Of a DNA stretch of 64,000 nucleotides, positions 48,610-57,970 are shown piece after piece. The stretch is from SAR86 cluster bacterium (GTDB taxonomy: Bacteria > Pseudomonadota > Gammaproteobacteria > Magnimaribacterales > AG-339-G14). Position numbers and translations under genes: made by a program. The stretch spans positions 1 to 64,000 of the forward strand of contig JAOIHS010000005.1 of NCBI GenBank assembly GCA_028135785.1, given 5' to 3'. Numbering within the stretch: the stretch's first letter is position 1; each line of letters opens with the position of its first letter. A model generated the notes under the pieces. That model saw only the letters and a program-made list of their open reading frames with translations. It ran no database searches and was not told the DNA's origin.

Positions 48610-49872
48610 ATGCACTTAGGCGAACTCAAAGCTAAACCAATAGACGAACTTCTCGGCGTTGCCGAAGAAATGGGTATTGAGAATATAGCAAGATCAAAAA
48701 AACAAGATGTAATATTTAGCATCTTAAAGTCTCATTCAAAATCGGGTGAAGACATTGAAGGCGAAGGCGTACTAGAAACCTTAAATGATGGCTTTGGATT
48801 CTTGAGGTCACCGACAGCTTCTTATGTAGCAGGACCAGATGATATTTATGTTTCGCCAAGTCAAATTAGACGCTTTGGTTTAAAAACAGGAGATTCAATT
48901 TCAGGAAAAATAAGACCGCCCAAAGACGGTGAGAGGTATTTTGCGCTTTTAAAGATAGATCTCATTAACTTTGAAACATCTGATAAGACCAAATCAAAAA
49001 TTGCATTTGAAAATCTTACACCGCTTTTTCCGGAAGAAAGAATAGTTATGGAATCAGGGAATGGAACTACTGAAGATTTATCAGCAAGGATCATAGATTT
49101 AATATCCCCAACTGGGAAAGGACAAAGAGGATTAATTGTTTCTCCTCCCAAAGCAGGTAAAACATTGTTACTTCAAAGTATTGCTCATTCTATAGAAAAG
49201 AATAGTCCCGATAGCACGCTAATGGTTTTGCTCATAGATGAAAGACCAGAGGAAGTTACAGATATGATAAGAACAGTAAAGGGTGAAGTTATTGCAAGTA
49301 CTTTTGATGAGCCACCTTCTCGACATGTCCAAGTTGCTGAAATGGCAATTAATAAAGCTAAAAGACTTGTTGAAACAGGGCATGATGTGATAATTCTTTT
49401 AGATTCTATAACTAGGCTAGGAAGAGCTTATAACTCTACTCAAGCATCGTCAGGAAAAATCTTAACTGGTGGAGTAGATGCTAATGCTTTAGAAAAACCA
49501 AAAAGATTCTTTGGTGCTGCCAGAAATATAGAAAATGGTGGAAGTCTAACAATTATTGCAACTGCATTGGTGGATACGGGATCGAGGATGGACGAGGTTA
49601 TCTACGAAGAATTTAAGGGAACTGGTAATCAGGAAATTCACTTGGATAGATCAATAGCAGAAAAAAGAATATTTCCAGCTATAAATATCAGAAGATCAGG
49701 AACTCGAAAAGAAGAATTAATAACTGATGAATTAGATTTGGCTAGAATCAATATATTAAGAAAACTTCTCCATGATATGGACGATGTTAACGCTACTGAA
49801 TGGCTTATTGATAAACTAAGAAAGCACAAGACAAATAATGAGTTCTTTGATTCAATGAAAAAGTCTAAGTAA
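48610..49872 (+). CDS. rho: Transcription termination factor Rho
   Basis: [75 protein letters not shown] 48610 preferred over the track's 48535 by homology to canonical Rho N-termini. Confidence 0.97.
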   Translation: MHLGELKAKPIDELLGVAEEMGIENIARSKKQDVIFSILKSHSKSGEDIEGEGVLETLNDGFGFLRSPTASYVAGPDDIYVSPSQIRRFGLKTGDSISGKIRPPKDGERYFALLKIDLINFETSDKTKSKIAFENLTPLFPEERIVMESGNGTTEDLSARIIDLISPTGKGQRGLIVSPPKAGKTLLLQSIAHSIEKNSPDSTLMVLLIDERPEEVTDMIRTVKGEVIASTFDEPPSRHVQVAEMAINKAKRLVETGHDVIILLDSITRLGRAYNSTQASSGKILTGGVDANALEKPKRFFGAARNIENGGSLTIIATALVDTGSRMDEVIYEEFKGTGNQEIHLDRSIAEKRIFPAINIRRSGTRKEELITDELDLARINILRKLLHDMDDVNATEWLIDKLRKHKTNNEFFDSMKKSK

Positions 49873-50431
49873 TTTTTCTTAGAAGACGATAACTTTTGTC
49901 CCCAAAAGACTTTTCTTTATAAACTTTATAAGCATCCTCAATAATATTTATATCTAGGTTTTTTTCACATTCAAGATAAATAGTAGAACTTTCATCAACA
50001 AACTTAACTCTATTGAGTTTCTCAAAAATTTTTACAACATATTTTTTGTTAAAAGGAGGATCAACAAAAACTAGATCAAATGGTTTTCCTGGTATATTTT
50101 TTTCAAGCCAATCTAAGCAATCTTGATTGAATACCTCTGAAGAGTCTTCACATTTCAATTCTGTAATTGTTTTTCTTAGTTCAGAAGATAGGTTTTTATT
50201 AAGCTCTACAAATGAGACTTTTTCTGCACCTCTAGAAAGAGATTCAAAGCCCATAGCGCCTGTACCTGCAAATAAATCCAAGCAATTATATTGATTTAAA
50301 TTTGGACCAAGCCAGTTGAATAGTGTTTCTTTTACACGGTCTGGCGTAGGTCTTATATTTTTATCCAAAACAAAAGAAATTTTTTTACCTTTCCATTTTC
50401 CGCCAATTATTCTTATTTTACCTTTCGACAT
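49865..50431 (-). CDS. rsmD: 16S rRNA (guanine966-N2)-methyltransferase
   Basis: [60 protein letters not shown]. Confidence 0.96.
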   Translation of the reverse strand: MSKGKIRIIGGKWKGKKISFVLDKNIRPTPDRVKETLFNWLGPNLNQYNCLDLFAGTGAMGFESLSRGAEKVSFVELNKNLSSELRKTITELKCEDSSEVFNQDCLDWLEKNIPGKPFDLVFVDPPFNKKYVVKIFEKLNRVKFVDESSTIYLECEKNLDINIIEDAYKVYKEKSFGDKSYRLLRKIT

Positions 50432-50512
50432 GCTAGATAGTTTAAGACATTATTTTTCCTTAAGTCATTAATTTTTTCCGTGTCATAATGCTTTTATTCA
50501 AGGCACTTAATT

Positions 50513-50968
50513 ATGAAAAAAGATTTTCTAGAGGTTTTAAGAACTCTCAAACAAACTGTTTTTATTTTATCAGCAGGAGATAAAACTGAACGCCATGCAA
50601 TGACTGTTTCATCAGTAACTTCATTATCTATGGAGCCGCCTAGCATCATGGTCGCTGTAAATAAAAATGCTGGAATTAATTCTATTCTTAATGAAAATAA
50701 AAATTTCTGTTTAAATCTCTTAAGTTCTTCTCAGCAAGAGATTTCAAACATTTGTAGCGGTAATGAAGAGGGAGAAGAAAGGTTTAAAAATGAAGGTTGG
50801 GTTTCAGAGGGTTCAGTTTATTTGAAATCTGCTCAATCAAATATTTTCTGCATAGTTAAAAAAATTATTTCCTTTTCCACTCATTTTATAGTGATTGGAG
50901 AGGTTACTAAAATAATTCATTCCGGAAAAATGGATCCCTTGGTTTATCAGGATGGAAAATACGATTAA
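50513..50968 (+). CDS. Flavin reductase-like domain protein (HpaC type)
   Basis: HAMTVSSVTSLSMEPPSIMVAVNKNAGINSIL...FCLNLLSSSQQEIS. Confidence 0.85.
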   Translation: MKKDFLEVLRTLKQTVFILSAGDKTERHAMTVSSVTSLSMEPPSIMVAVNKNAGINSILNENKNFCLNLLSSSQQEISNICSGNEEGEERFKNEGWVSEGSVYLKSAQSNIFCIVKKIISFSTHFIVIGEVTKIIHSGKMDPLVYQDGKYD

Positions 50969-51165
50969 GCGCAATCTTTTCTAGTGCAAAACCATTCTTC
51001 ATTTATTTTTTTTGCTGCCGATATAACGACATAAGTTTGACATTTAGAACATCTGATCATTTCATTTTGATCATGATTCAAGTCTAGATTTCCCCCCCCG
51101 AATACTTTTGAAAGAACAAATAAACTAACAACAAAAAAAAGAATAAATAAAAAATTTAAAAGCAT
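50965..51165 (-). CDS. Small membrane-anchored zinc-ribbon-like protein (PP0621-like)
   Basis: One TM segment followed by CSKCQTYV...WFCTRKDC. Confidence 0.7.
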   Translation of the reverse strand: MLLNFLFILFFVVSLFVLSKVFGGGNLDLNHDQNEMIRCSKCQTYVVISAAKKINEEWFCTRKDCA

Positions 51166-51177
51166 TAATATTTATTT

Positions 51178-51942
51178 CTAGGATTTCTTATTTCTATACT
51201 CAGTTAATGCTTCCGAAGCGTCTAATTTAAGCTCTTCTTCTTTGAGCTCTTCGTATACCAAGATCATTATTTCTAAAGCTCTTTCAACAGAAGGAGTTTT
51301 GGACATATGTTTGATAACGTAATCAGCTCTTCCGAGCGCGGCAATATATGCTTTTCTCTCTATATAGAATTCAGCAACATAAATTTCTTGTTTGGCAATT
51401 AGGTTTCTTAAGTAAATCATGCGTTGCTTTGCGTTTCCGACGTATTCACTTTCTGGAAAACGATCAATAAAATCTCCAAGATCTTCAAATGATTCTTTTG
51501 CTGCTGAAAGCTCGCGTTTGTGAGTCATTTCTCCCAGAAGAGGAACGCTAGCAAATAATGCTTTATCATTATTAAATTTTGAAAGTCCTTTAATATAATA
51601 AGCATAAGCTACATTCGGATGCCTTGGATGTAGGCTTATAAATCTATCTGCAGCAGAAATAGCAGCTTCATAATTAGAATTTTTATAGTAGGCATAAATT
51701 AATTCAGCTTGCGCTTGTTCCGCATATTTTCCAAACGGAAATCTTTTTTCAAGAGTCTCAAGACTAAGAACAGCCGAAATAAAATTACCAGCCTTCATCC
51801 TTCTTTGCGCCTGATCGTATAATTCTTTTTCAACTATTTCGCGGGTGATGATCTCCTTTTCAGATGCGCAACTAACCAAAAACAAAGAAGACAGAATTAC
51901 TGTCATAAAGAATAAATGGTTTAGTTTTTTAAAATTTTTCAT
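51178..51942 (-). CDS. bamD: Outer membrane assembly lipoprotein BamD
   Basis: Lipobox LVSCAS; LYDQAQRRMKAGNFISAVLSLETLEKRFPFGKYAEQAQAELIYAYYKNSNYEAAISAADRFISLHPRHPNVAYAYYIKGL. Confidence 0.95.
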   Translation of the reverse strand: MKNFKKLNHLFFMTVILSSLFLVSCASEKEIITREIVEKELYDQAQRRMKAGNFISAVLSLETLEKRFPFGKYAEQAQAELIYAYYKNSNYEAAISAADRFISLHPRHPNVAYAYYIKGLSKFNNDKALFASVPLLGEMTHKRELSAAKESFEDLGDFIDRFPESEYVGNAKQRMIYLRNLIAKQEIYVAEFYIERKAYIAALGRADYVIKHMSKTPSVERALEIMILVYEELKEEELKLDASEALTEYRNKKS

Positions 51943-51976
51943 TGATTTAGTCTATTCTATCATCCAGATTGTATAT

Positions 51977-52927
51977 ATGAATAAAGATAATTGTTTGATA
52001 AAAAAAGTTCCAGAAGAGCTTGAGGGCAAAAGAATAGATTCTGCTATTGCAAAATTATTTCCGGATTTTTCAAGATCTAAGTTAAAGCAATGGTTGGAAG
52101 CTGGATTCATATTGATCAATGAAAGCCCAGTTTCAAAATCAAGTTCAAAATTTATAGGTGGCGAAACTGTTAAGGTATTCGTTCAAGAAGAAGAGCAGGT
52201 AGATATAATTGCTCAAGATATTGCTATTGAAATCATTGAAGAAAATGATAATTTTCTAGTCATTAACAAAGTTGCAGGAATGGTTGTTCATCCTGGTGCT
52301 GGAAATCACTCAAATACTCTTATGAACGCACTGATTTACAAATTCCCTGAACTAAAAAATATTCCAAGAGCAGGGATAGTACACAGATTAGATAAAGATA
52401 CTTCAGGACTCATGGTAGTTGCAAGAAATGTTAACTCTGCAAAAAAATTAGCCGAACAAATATCTGATAGAAGTGTAAAAAGAATTTACCAAGCTTTTGT
52501 TGTTGGAGAAATTTCAAGATCTGGAAAAATTGAAGAACCTTTGGGCCGTCATAAAAGAAATAGACAAAAACAAGCTGTAATAGAGGACGGAAGATACGCT
52601 CTAACAAATTACTCTATTATCAAGAAATATGGAAACTATACTCACGTTCAAGCTAGCTTAGCGACAGGCAGAACCCATCAAATAAGAGTTCATTTTAATC
52701 ATATTGGCTTTCCTCTAATCGGAGATGCTCTTTATGGAAGAAAAAGAAGATTTGCTAAATCTACTAATTCTGAATTAAGAGCTGTCATAGAGTCTTTTTC
52801 TAGACAGGCATTACACGCATCAAATTTGACTTTTACGGATCCAAAAGAAGATTTACAAGTTAGCTTTTCTGCAAATATGCCAGAAGATATGCAAAACTTG
52901 GCTATTAACTTAGATAACTTAGCCTAA
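51977..52927 (+). CDS. rluD: 23S rRNA pseudouridine synthase RluD
   Basis: S4 domain then GIVHRLDKDTSGLMVVARN; TGRTHQIRVHF. ATG 51977 preferred; the track start at 51845 runs into bamD. Confidence 0.95.
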   Translation: MNKDNCLIKKVPEELEGKRIDSAIAKLFPDFSRSKLKQWLEAGFILINESPVSKSSSKFIGGETVKVFVQEEEQVDIIAQDIAIEIIEENDNFLVINKVAGMVVHPGAGNHSNTLMNALIYKFPELKNIPRAGIVHRLDKDTSGLMVVARNVNSAKKLAEQISDRSVKRIYQAFVVGEISRSGKIEEPLGRHKRNRQKQAVIEDGRYALTNYSIIKKYGNYTHVQASLATGRTHQIRVHFNHIGFPLIGDALYGRKRRFAKSTNSELRAVIESFSRQALHASNLTFTDPKEDLQVSFSANMPEDMQNLAINLDNLA

Positions 52928-53002
52928 TTTTCCTTGACTTGCCTTCAGGGGCTGTCAAAATTCGCTTCCTTAAAGGTTTTCAACTAATTTTTAACCGATT
53001 TT

Positions 53003-54742
53003 ATGGACAAAAATATGACATCTGGCGGAGAAGCTCTTATCAAAGCTTTAGCAGATGAAAAAATAGATATTATGTTTGGCTATCCAGGTGGAGCAGCTTT
53101 GCATATTTACGATGCGATTTATCAACAGGATAGAGTGCAGCATATTTTAGTTAGACATGAGCAGGCTGCAGTTCACGCAGCAGATGGTTATGCAAGATCA
53201 TCCGGTAAACCGGGAGTTGCATTAGTTACTTCTGGTCCTGGTGCTACGAATGCCATAACGGGTATAGCAACAGCATATACAGACTCTATACCGATGGTTG
53301 TAATCTCTGGACAAGTTGCAAGCTATTTAATTGGTACAGATGCTTTTCAAGAAACAGATATGATTGGAATTTCTAGACCAATCGTTAAGCATAGTTTTTT
53401 AGTTCAAAGCGCTGAAGAAATACCATCTGTAGTAAAAAAAGCTTTTCACATTGCTACAACAGGAAGACCTGGTCCGGTCGTTATAGATGTTCCCAAAGAC
53501 ATGACCGATCCAAATCATAAATTTGAATACAAATATCCTTCTAGTGTTTATTTGAGATCTTATCCGATTCTTGGTGAATCCGATGCAAATGAAGTCAAAG
53601 AAGCTGTAAAACTTCTTAAGTCTGCAAAGAAACCGGTTATCTATGCTGGCGGTGGAGTTATTCAAGCCGAAGCATCGGAAGAATTAATTCAACTTTCTAG
53701 AATGGTTGGCTGTCCTGTCACCAATACCTTAATGGGTTTAGGAGCTTTTCCATCAACCGATGATCAATTTATCGGCATGCTTGGAATGCACGGAACTTAT
53801 GAAGCAAATATGGTTATGAGCGAAGCAGATTTAATTTTTAATGCTGGCGCAAGATTTGACGATAGGATAACTAACAATCCAAAGAAATTTGGAATAGCTG
53901 CAAAAAAAATTCACATTGATTCAGATCCTTCGTCCATAGATAAAATTATTAATGTCGATGTTGCATTGCAAGGCGACGCAAAAATAGTTTTGGGTCAAAT
54001 TTGCGAGGAATTTAAAAACGCCTCCTACGATAAAAGCAATTTAGAGCCTTGGTGGAAACAAGTTAAAGAATGGAGAAACAAGCACGGTCTTAATCATGAC
54101 ATGCTAAATCTTCCTAATCAGTCAGATATCATTTTGCCTCAGCAAGTTATTCAATCTCTTTATAAGACAACAAAAGGAGAAGCCTTTATAACTTCAGATG
54201 TGGGACAACATCAAATGTTTGCAGCCCAATATTATAAATTTGATGAACCTAGAAAATGGATTAATTCTGGTGGTCTAGGAACAATGGGTTTTGGCTTGCC
54301 TTCAGCTATGGGAGTTAAATTTGCTTTTCCAGAAGAAACTGTGGCTTGTGTAACAGGCGAAGGCAGTATTCAAATGTGTATTCAAGAATTATCAACTTGT
54401 AAGCAATATGGCCTGCCAATAAAAATTATAAATCTTAATAACAGAGCTCTTGGAATGGTCAAACAATGGCAGGATATGCAATACAGCGGAAGATATTCTA
54501 GTATCTTGTATGAAGATTCACTACCCGATTTTGTAAAATTAGCTGAATCCTATGGGCATGTTGGCATCAAAGTAGAAAAATTTTCTGATCTTAATGATGC
54601 TATGGAAGAGTGCTTTTCACTGAAAGATAAATTAGTATTCTTAGATGTCCTGATTGATCCAGATGAACATGTTTACCCGATGTTGGAAGCGGGTGGATCT
54701 ATGGCAGAAATGAGAATTAGTAAAAAAGACAGAACGTTTTGA
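53003..54742 (+). CDS. ilvI: Acetolactate synthase large subunit
   Basis: FGYPGGAALHIYDAI; LVRHEQAAVHAADGYARSSGKPGVALVTSGPGATNAITGIATAYTDSIPMVVISGQV; TPP domain ALGMVKQWQDMQY. Confidence 0.97.
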   Translation: MDKNMTSGGEALIKALADEKIDIMFGYPGGAALHIYDAIYQQDRVQHILVRHEQAAVHAADGYARSSGKPGVALVTSGPGATNAITGIATAYTDSIPMVVISGQVASYLIGTDAFQETDMIGISRPIVKHSFLVQSAEEIPSVVKKAFHIATTGRPGPVVIDVPKDMTDPNHKFEYKYPSSVYLRSYPILGESDANEVKEAVKLLKSAKKPVIYAGGGVIQAEASEELIQLSRMVGCPVTNTLMGLGAFPSTDDQFIGMLGMHGTYEANMVMSEADLIFNAGARFDDRITNNPKKFGIAAKKIHIDSDPSSIDKIINVDVALQGDAKIVLGQICEEFKNASYDKSNLEPWWKQVKEWRNKHGLNHDMLNLPNQSDIILPQQVIQSLYKTTKGEAFITSDVGQHQMFAAQYYKFDEPRKWINSGGLGTMGFGLPSAMGVKFAFPEETVACVTGEGSIQMCIQELSTCKQYGLPIKIINLNNRALGMVKQWQDMQYSGRYSSILYEDSLPDFVKLAESYGHVGIKVEKFSDLNDAMEECFSLKDKLVFLDVLIDPDEHVYPMLEAGGSMAEMRISKKDRTF

Positions 54743-55260
54743 TGATAAGTCACATAGCTATATTAATGGAAAATCAGCCCGGAGCTCTATCAAGAGTAGT
54801 TGGATTGTTTTCGCAGAGAGGATATAACATTGATTCTTTATCCGTAGCTCCTACTCAAGAGCCGACTCTATCTAGATTAACAATGACTACTTCTGAAGAG
54901 CCGGAAGTTATTAATCAAATTCTTCGTCAGTTATTTAAATTGATTGATGTTGTCATGGTTCAAAATTTAACTAGCGCCGAGTCCTTTAGCATTGAGCTTG
55001 CCATCATTAAATTGGCTTTAAATACCGAAGAAGTAAAAAAAATTATAGATGGAGAAAATAAAATATCTTGCAATATTGTCAACGAAACTGAAGGTTTCAC
55101 TATGTTCGAAGTGAAAGGCGAATCTGTAGCGATTGATAATTTTTTATCTTCATTGAAAGACCAAGAATTTCTTGAAGTGACTAGATCTGGCCAACTCGGT
55201 ATGACAACAGGTATGGCGTCTTTAAGAACTAACGATCAAACAAAAATATCTTACGATTAA
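54739..55260 (+). CDS. ilvH: Acetolactate synthase small subunit
   Basis: HIAILMENQPGALSRVVGLFSQRGYNIDSLSVAPTQEPTLSRLTM. Confidence 0.97.
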   Translation: MMISHIAILMENQPGALSRVVGLFSQRGYNIDSLSVAPTQEPTLSRLTMTTSEEPEVINQILRQLFKLIDVVMVQNLTSAESFSIELAIIKLALNTEEVKKIIDGENKISCNIVNETEGFTMFEVKGESVAIDNFLSSLKDQEFLEVTRSGQLGMTTGMASLRTNDQTKISYD

Positions 55261-56301
<1,041 letters not shown>

Positions 56302-56316
56302 TACTTTATTATTTTT

Positions 56317-56338
56317 TGATCACTTGGTATTGTGATCA
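56317..56338. repeat. Inverted repeat between ilvC and tRNA-Ile
   Basis: TGATCAC-TTGGTATT-GTGATCA. Confidence 0.5.
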
Positions 56339-56351
56339 CCCATTTACGAAT

Positions 56352-56428
<77 letters not shown>

Positions 56429-56453
56429 TTCAAATCCTATAGGAGCCGAAAAC

Positions 56454-56984
56454 TTAGCGTCTAGAAGATAAGGCTATTTCTTCAAAGTTTAGATCGGAAT
56501 ACTCAAAAACTGTTTCATTGATATAAGAACCAACATCTGTGTTCCAATCATAATGAATTCCAAGTTCACCATTTCTAGGTGGGCTTATTTTAAAAGTAAC
56601 CTTATAGAGCTCATTGATCTTTCCAGGCAATTTAATATTTTGAGCATAATGAATATTGTCAGATATATTGAGATGAGGAGTTAATCTGACTTTTGTTTTT
56701 TTCCCGCTTTCGCTCTCAATAAAAGCTTCAACTTTGAGATAAGCTACGAAACCTCCTAAAGGCGAACCTGTCGGAGCATTCTCAGACCAGTTTGCAAGCA
56801 TTTCTATGTGAATATCGGTAGCAGATTCAGCGCGAAAATAATTTTTAGGATGCACGGTATCTTTTGGAGCACCTTCAAAAATTAAGTCAATTCCAGGATG
56901 TATATTCTCTTTACCGATAATCATTTCTGCGGTAGAAATATTAAAAGAAGATATAAGCAAGCCTAATAAAAAGTAATTTTTCAT
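56454..56984 (-). CDS. Periplasmic iron-transport-type protein, P19/Tpd (Tp34)-like
   Basis: Signal peptide; pattern DIHIEMLANW...GGFVAYLKVEAFIE...VRLTPHLNISDNIHYAQNIKLPGKINELYKVTFKISPP...IHYDWNTDVGSY aligns by eye with the Iron_transport (P19/Tp34) family. Divergent. Confidence 0.6.
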   Translation of the reverse strand: MKNYFLLGLLISSFNISTAEMIIGKENIHPGIDLIFEGAPKDTVHPKNYFRAESATDIHIEMLANWSENAPTGSPLGGFVAYLKVEAFIESESGKKTKVRLTPHLNISDNIHYAQNIKLPGKINELYKVTFKISPPRNGELGIHYDWNTDVGSYINETVFEYSDLNFEEIALSSRR

Positions 56985-57066
56985 GATTTCATCCTCCTGA
57001 TAAATGATTAACTTGTTTAAATAGAATAGTTTAATAAAATTAATTTCACTGTAGTAATATATTTGT

Positions 57067-57669
57067 ATGTCATTTGAGGAAGCTAGAGTAATTTTTATTG
57101 TTTATACATGTTCAATAGTTCCTTTGCTATTGGTTCTCTTTTATAAAGAAATTTTCCCTAAGTGGGTGCCTACCTTTTATTTAGGAGCTTTCATAACTTG
57201 TGCGCTTGGATGGGAAATATGGATGACTTTCGGATTGGTAGATGGCGACCCTGTTAGCTTGAGAAGATCAGAAGTTTTAAATACTTGGTTGCCTCAAAAT
57301 ATAAATTGGATTTTAAATTCTTTAGGCGATGCTGGAGCGGTCTGTTTAGGCGGCCTTTGGCTGATGTGGCGATACGCAGGAAAAAATGCAAAAGTTTTTA
57401 ATAGTTGGGACTGGGGAGCTTTTTCAGTTTTGATGATCTGGTGTGTGGGACAAAATATTTTAGTAGAAATGTTTTTGTACCATGATCAACTATCAGTAGG
57501 AAAGCCGCTCTCTTGGGCGCCTCTTATTCCATCAGGTCCATATTTCAATCCACTATTATTCGAATTTAATGACCGAACCGTTATGTTGCAAACTCAAATA
57601 CCTTGGCTTATTTTGCCACCTTTTCTCTATATCGCAGTTATAAAGTTATCTAATAAGAGAACAATTTAA
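57067..57669 (+). CDS. Multi-pass membrane protein of unknown function
   Basis: 200 aa with several hydrophobic segments; no family recognised. Confidence 0.55.
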   Translation: MSFEEARVIFIVYTCSIVPLLLVLFYKEIFPKWVPTFYLGAFITCALGWEIWMTFGLVDGDPVSLRRSEVLNTWLPQNINWILNSLGDAGAVCLGGLWLMWRYAGKNAKVFNSWDWGAFSVLMIWCVGQNILVEMFLYHDQLSVGKPLSWAPLIPSGPYFNPLLFEFNDRTVMLQTQIPWLILPPFLYIAVIKLSNKRTI

Positions 57670-57697
57670 TTTCACAGAATAAATTTAAATAGCACAC

Positions 57698-57964
57698 ATG
57701 AAGAATAGAAATTCAAATCAAGAATATTGGAGAGCTAATTTAAAAATAGTATCGGTTCTTCTTTTGGTTTGGTTCGTAGTTTCTTTTGGATTTGGAATTC
57801 TATGGTCTGAAACGCTTGATCAAATTCAGATCGGAGGTTTTAAATTAGGCTTTTGGTTTGCACAACAAGGAAGTATTTACGTTTTTGTTATTTTAATTTT
57901 TATTTATGTTTTTTTGATGAATCGATTGGATAAAAAATATTTTGAATCCAATGATCGAGATTAA
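57698..57964 (+). CDS. DUF4212 small subunit of a sodium:solute symporter
   Basis: EYWRANLKIVSVLLLVWFVVSFGFGILW...GFKLGFWFAQQGSIYVFVILIFIYVFLMNRLD; directly upstream of the SSS transporter. Confidence 0.88.
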   Translation: MKNRNSNQEYWRANLKIVSVLLLVWFVVSFGFGILWSETLDQIQIGGFKLGFWFAQQGSIYVFVILIFIYVFLMNRLDKKYFESNDRD

Positions 57965-57970
57965 ATAATT

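Noticed and set aside
51845-51976. N-terminal extension of rluD into bamD
   Set aside because: Overlaps the divergent bamD start; RluD begins normally at ATG 51977.
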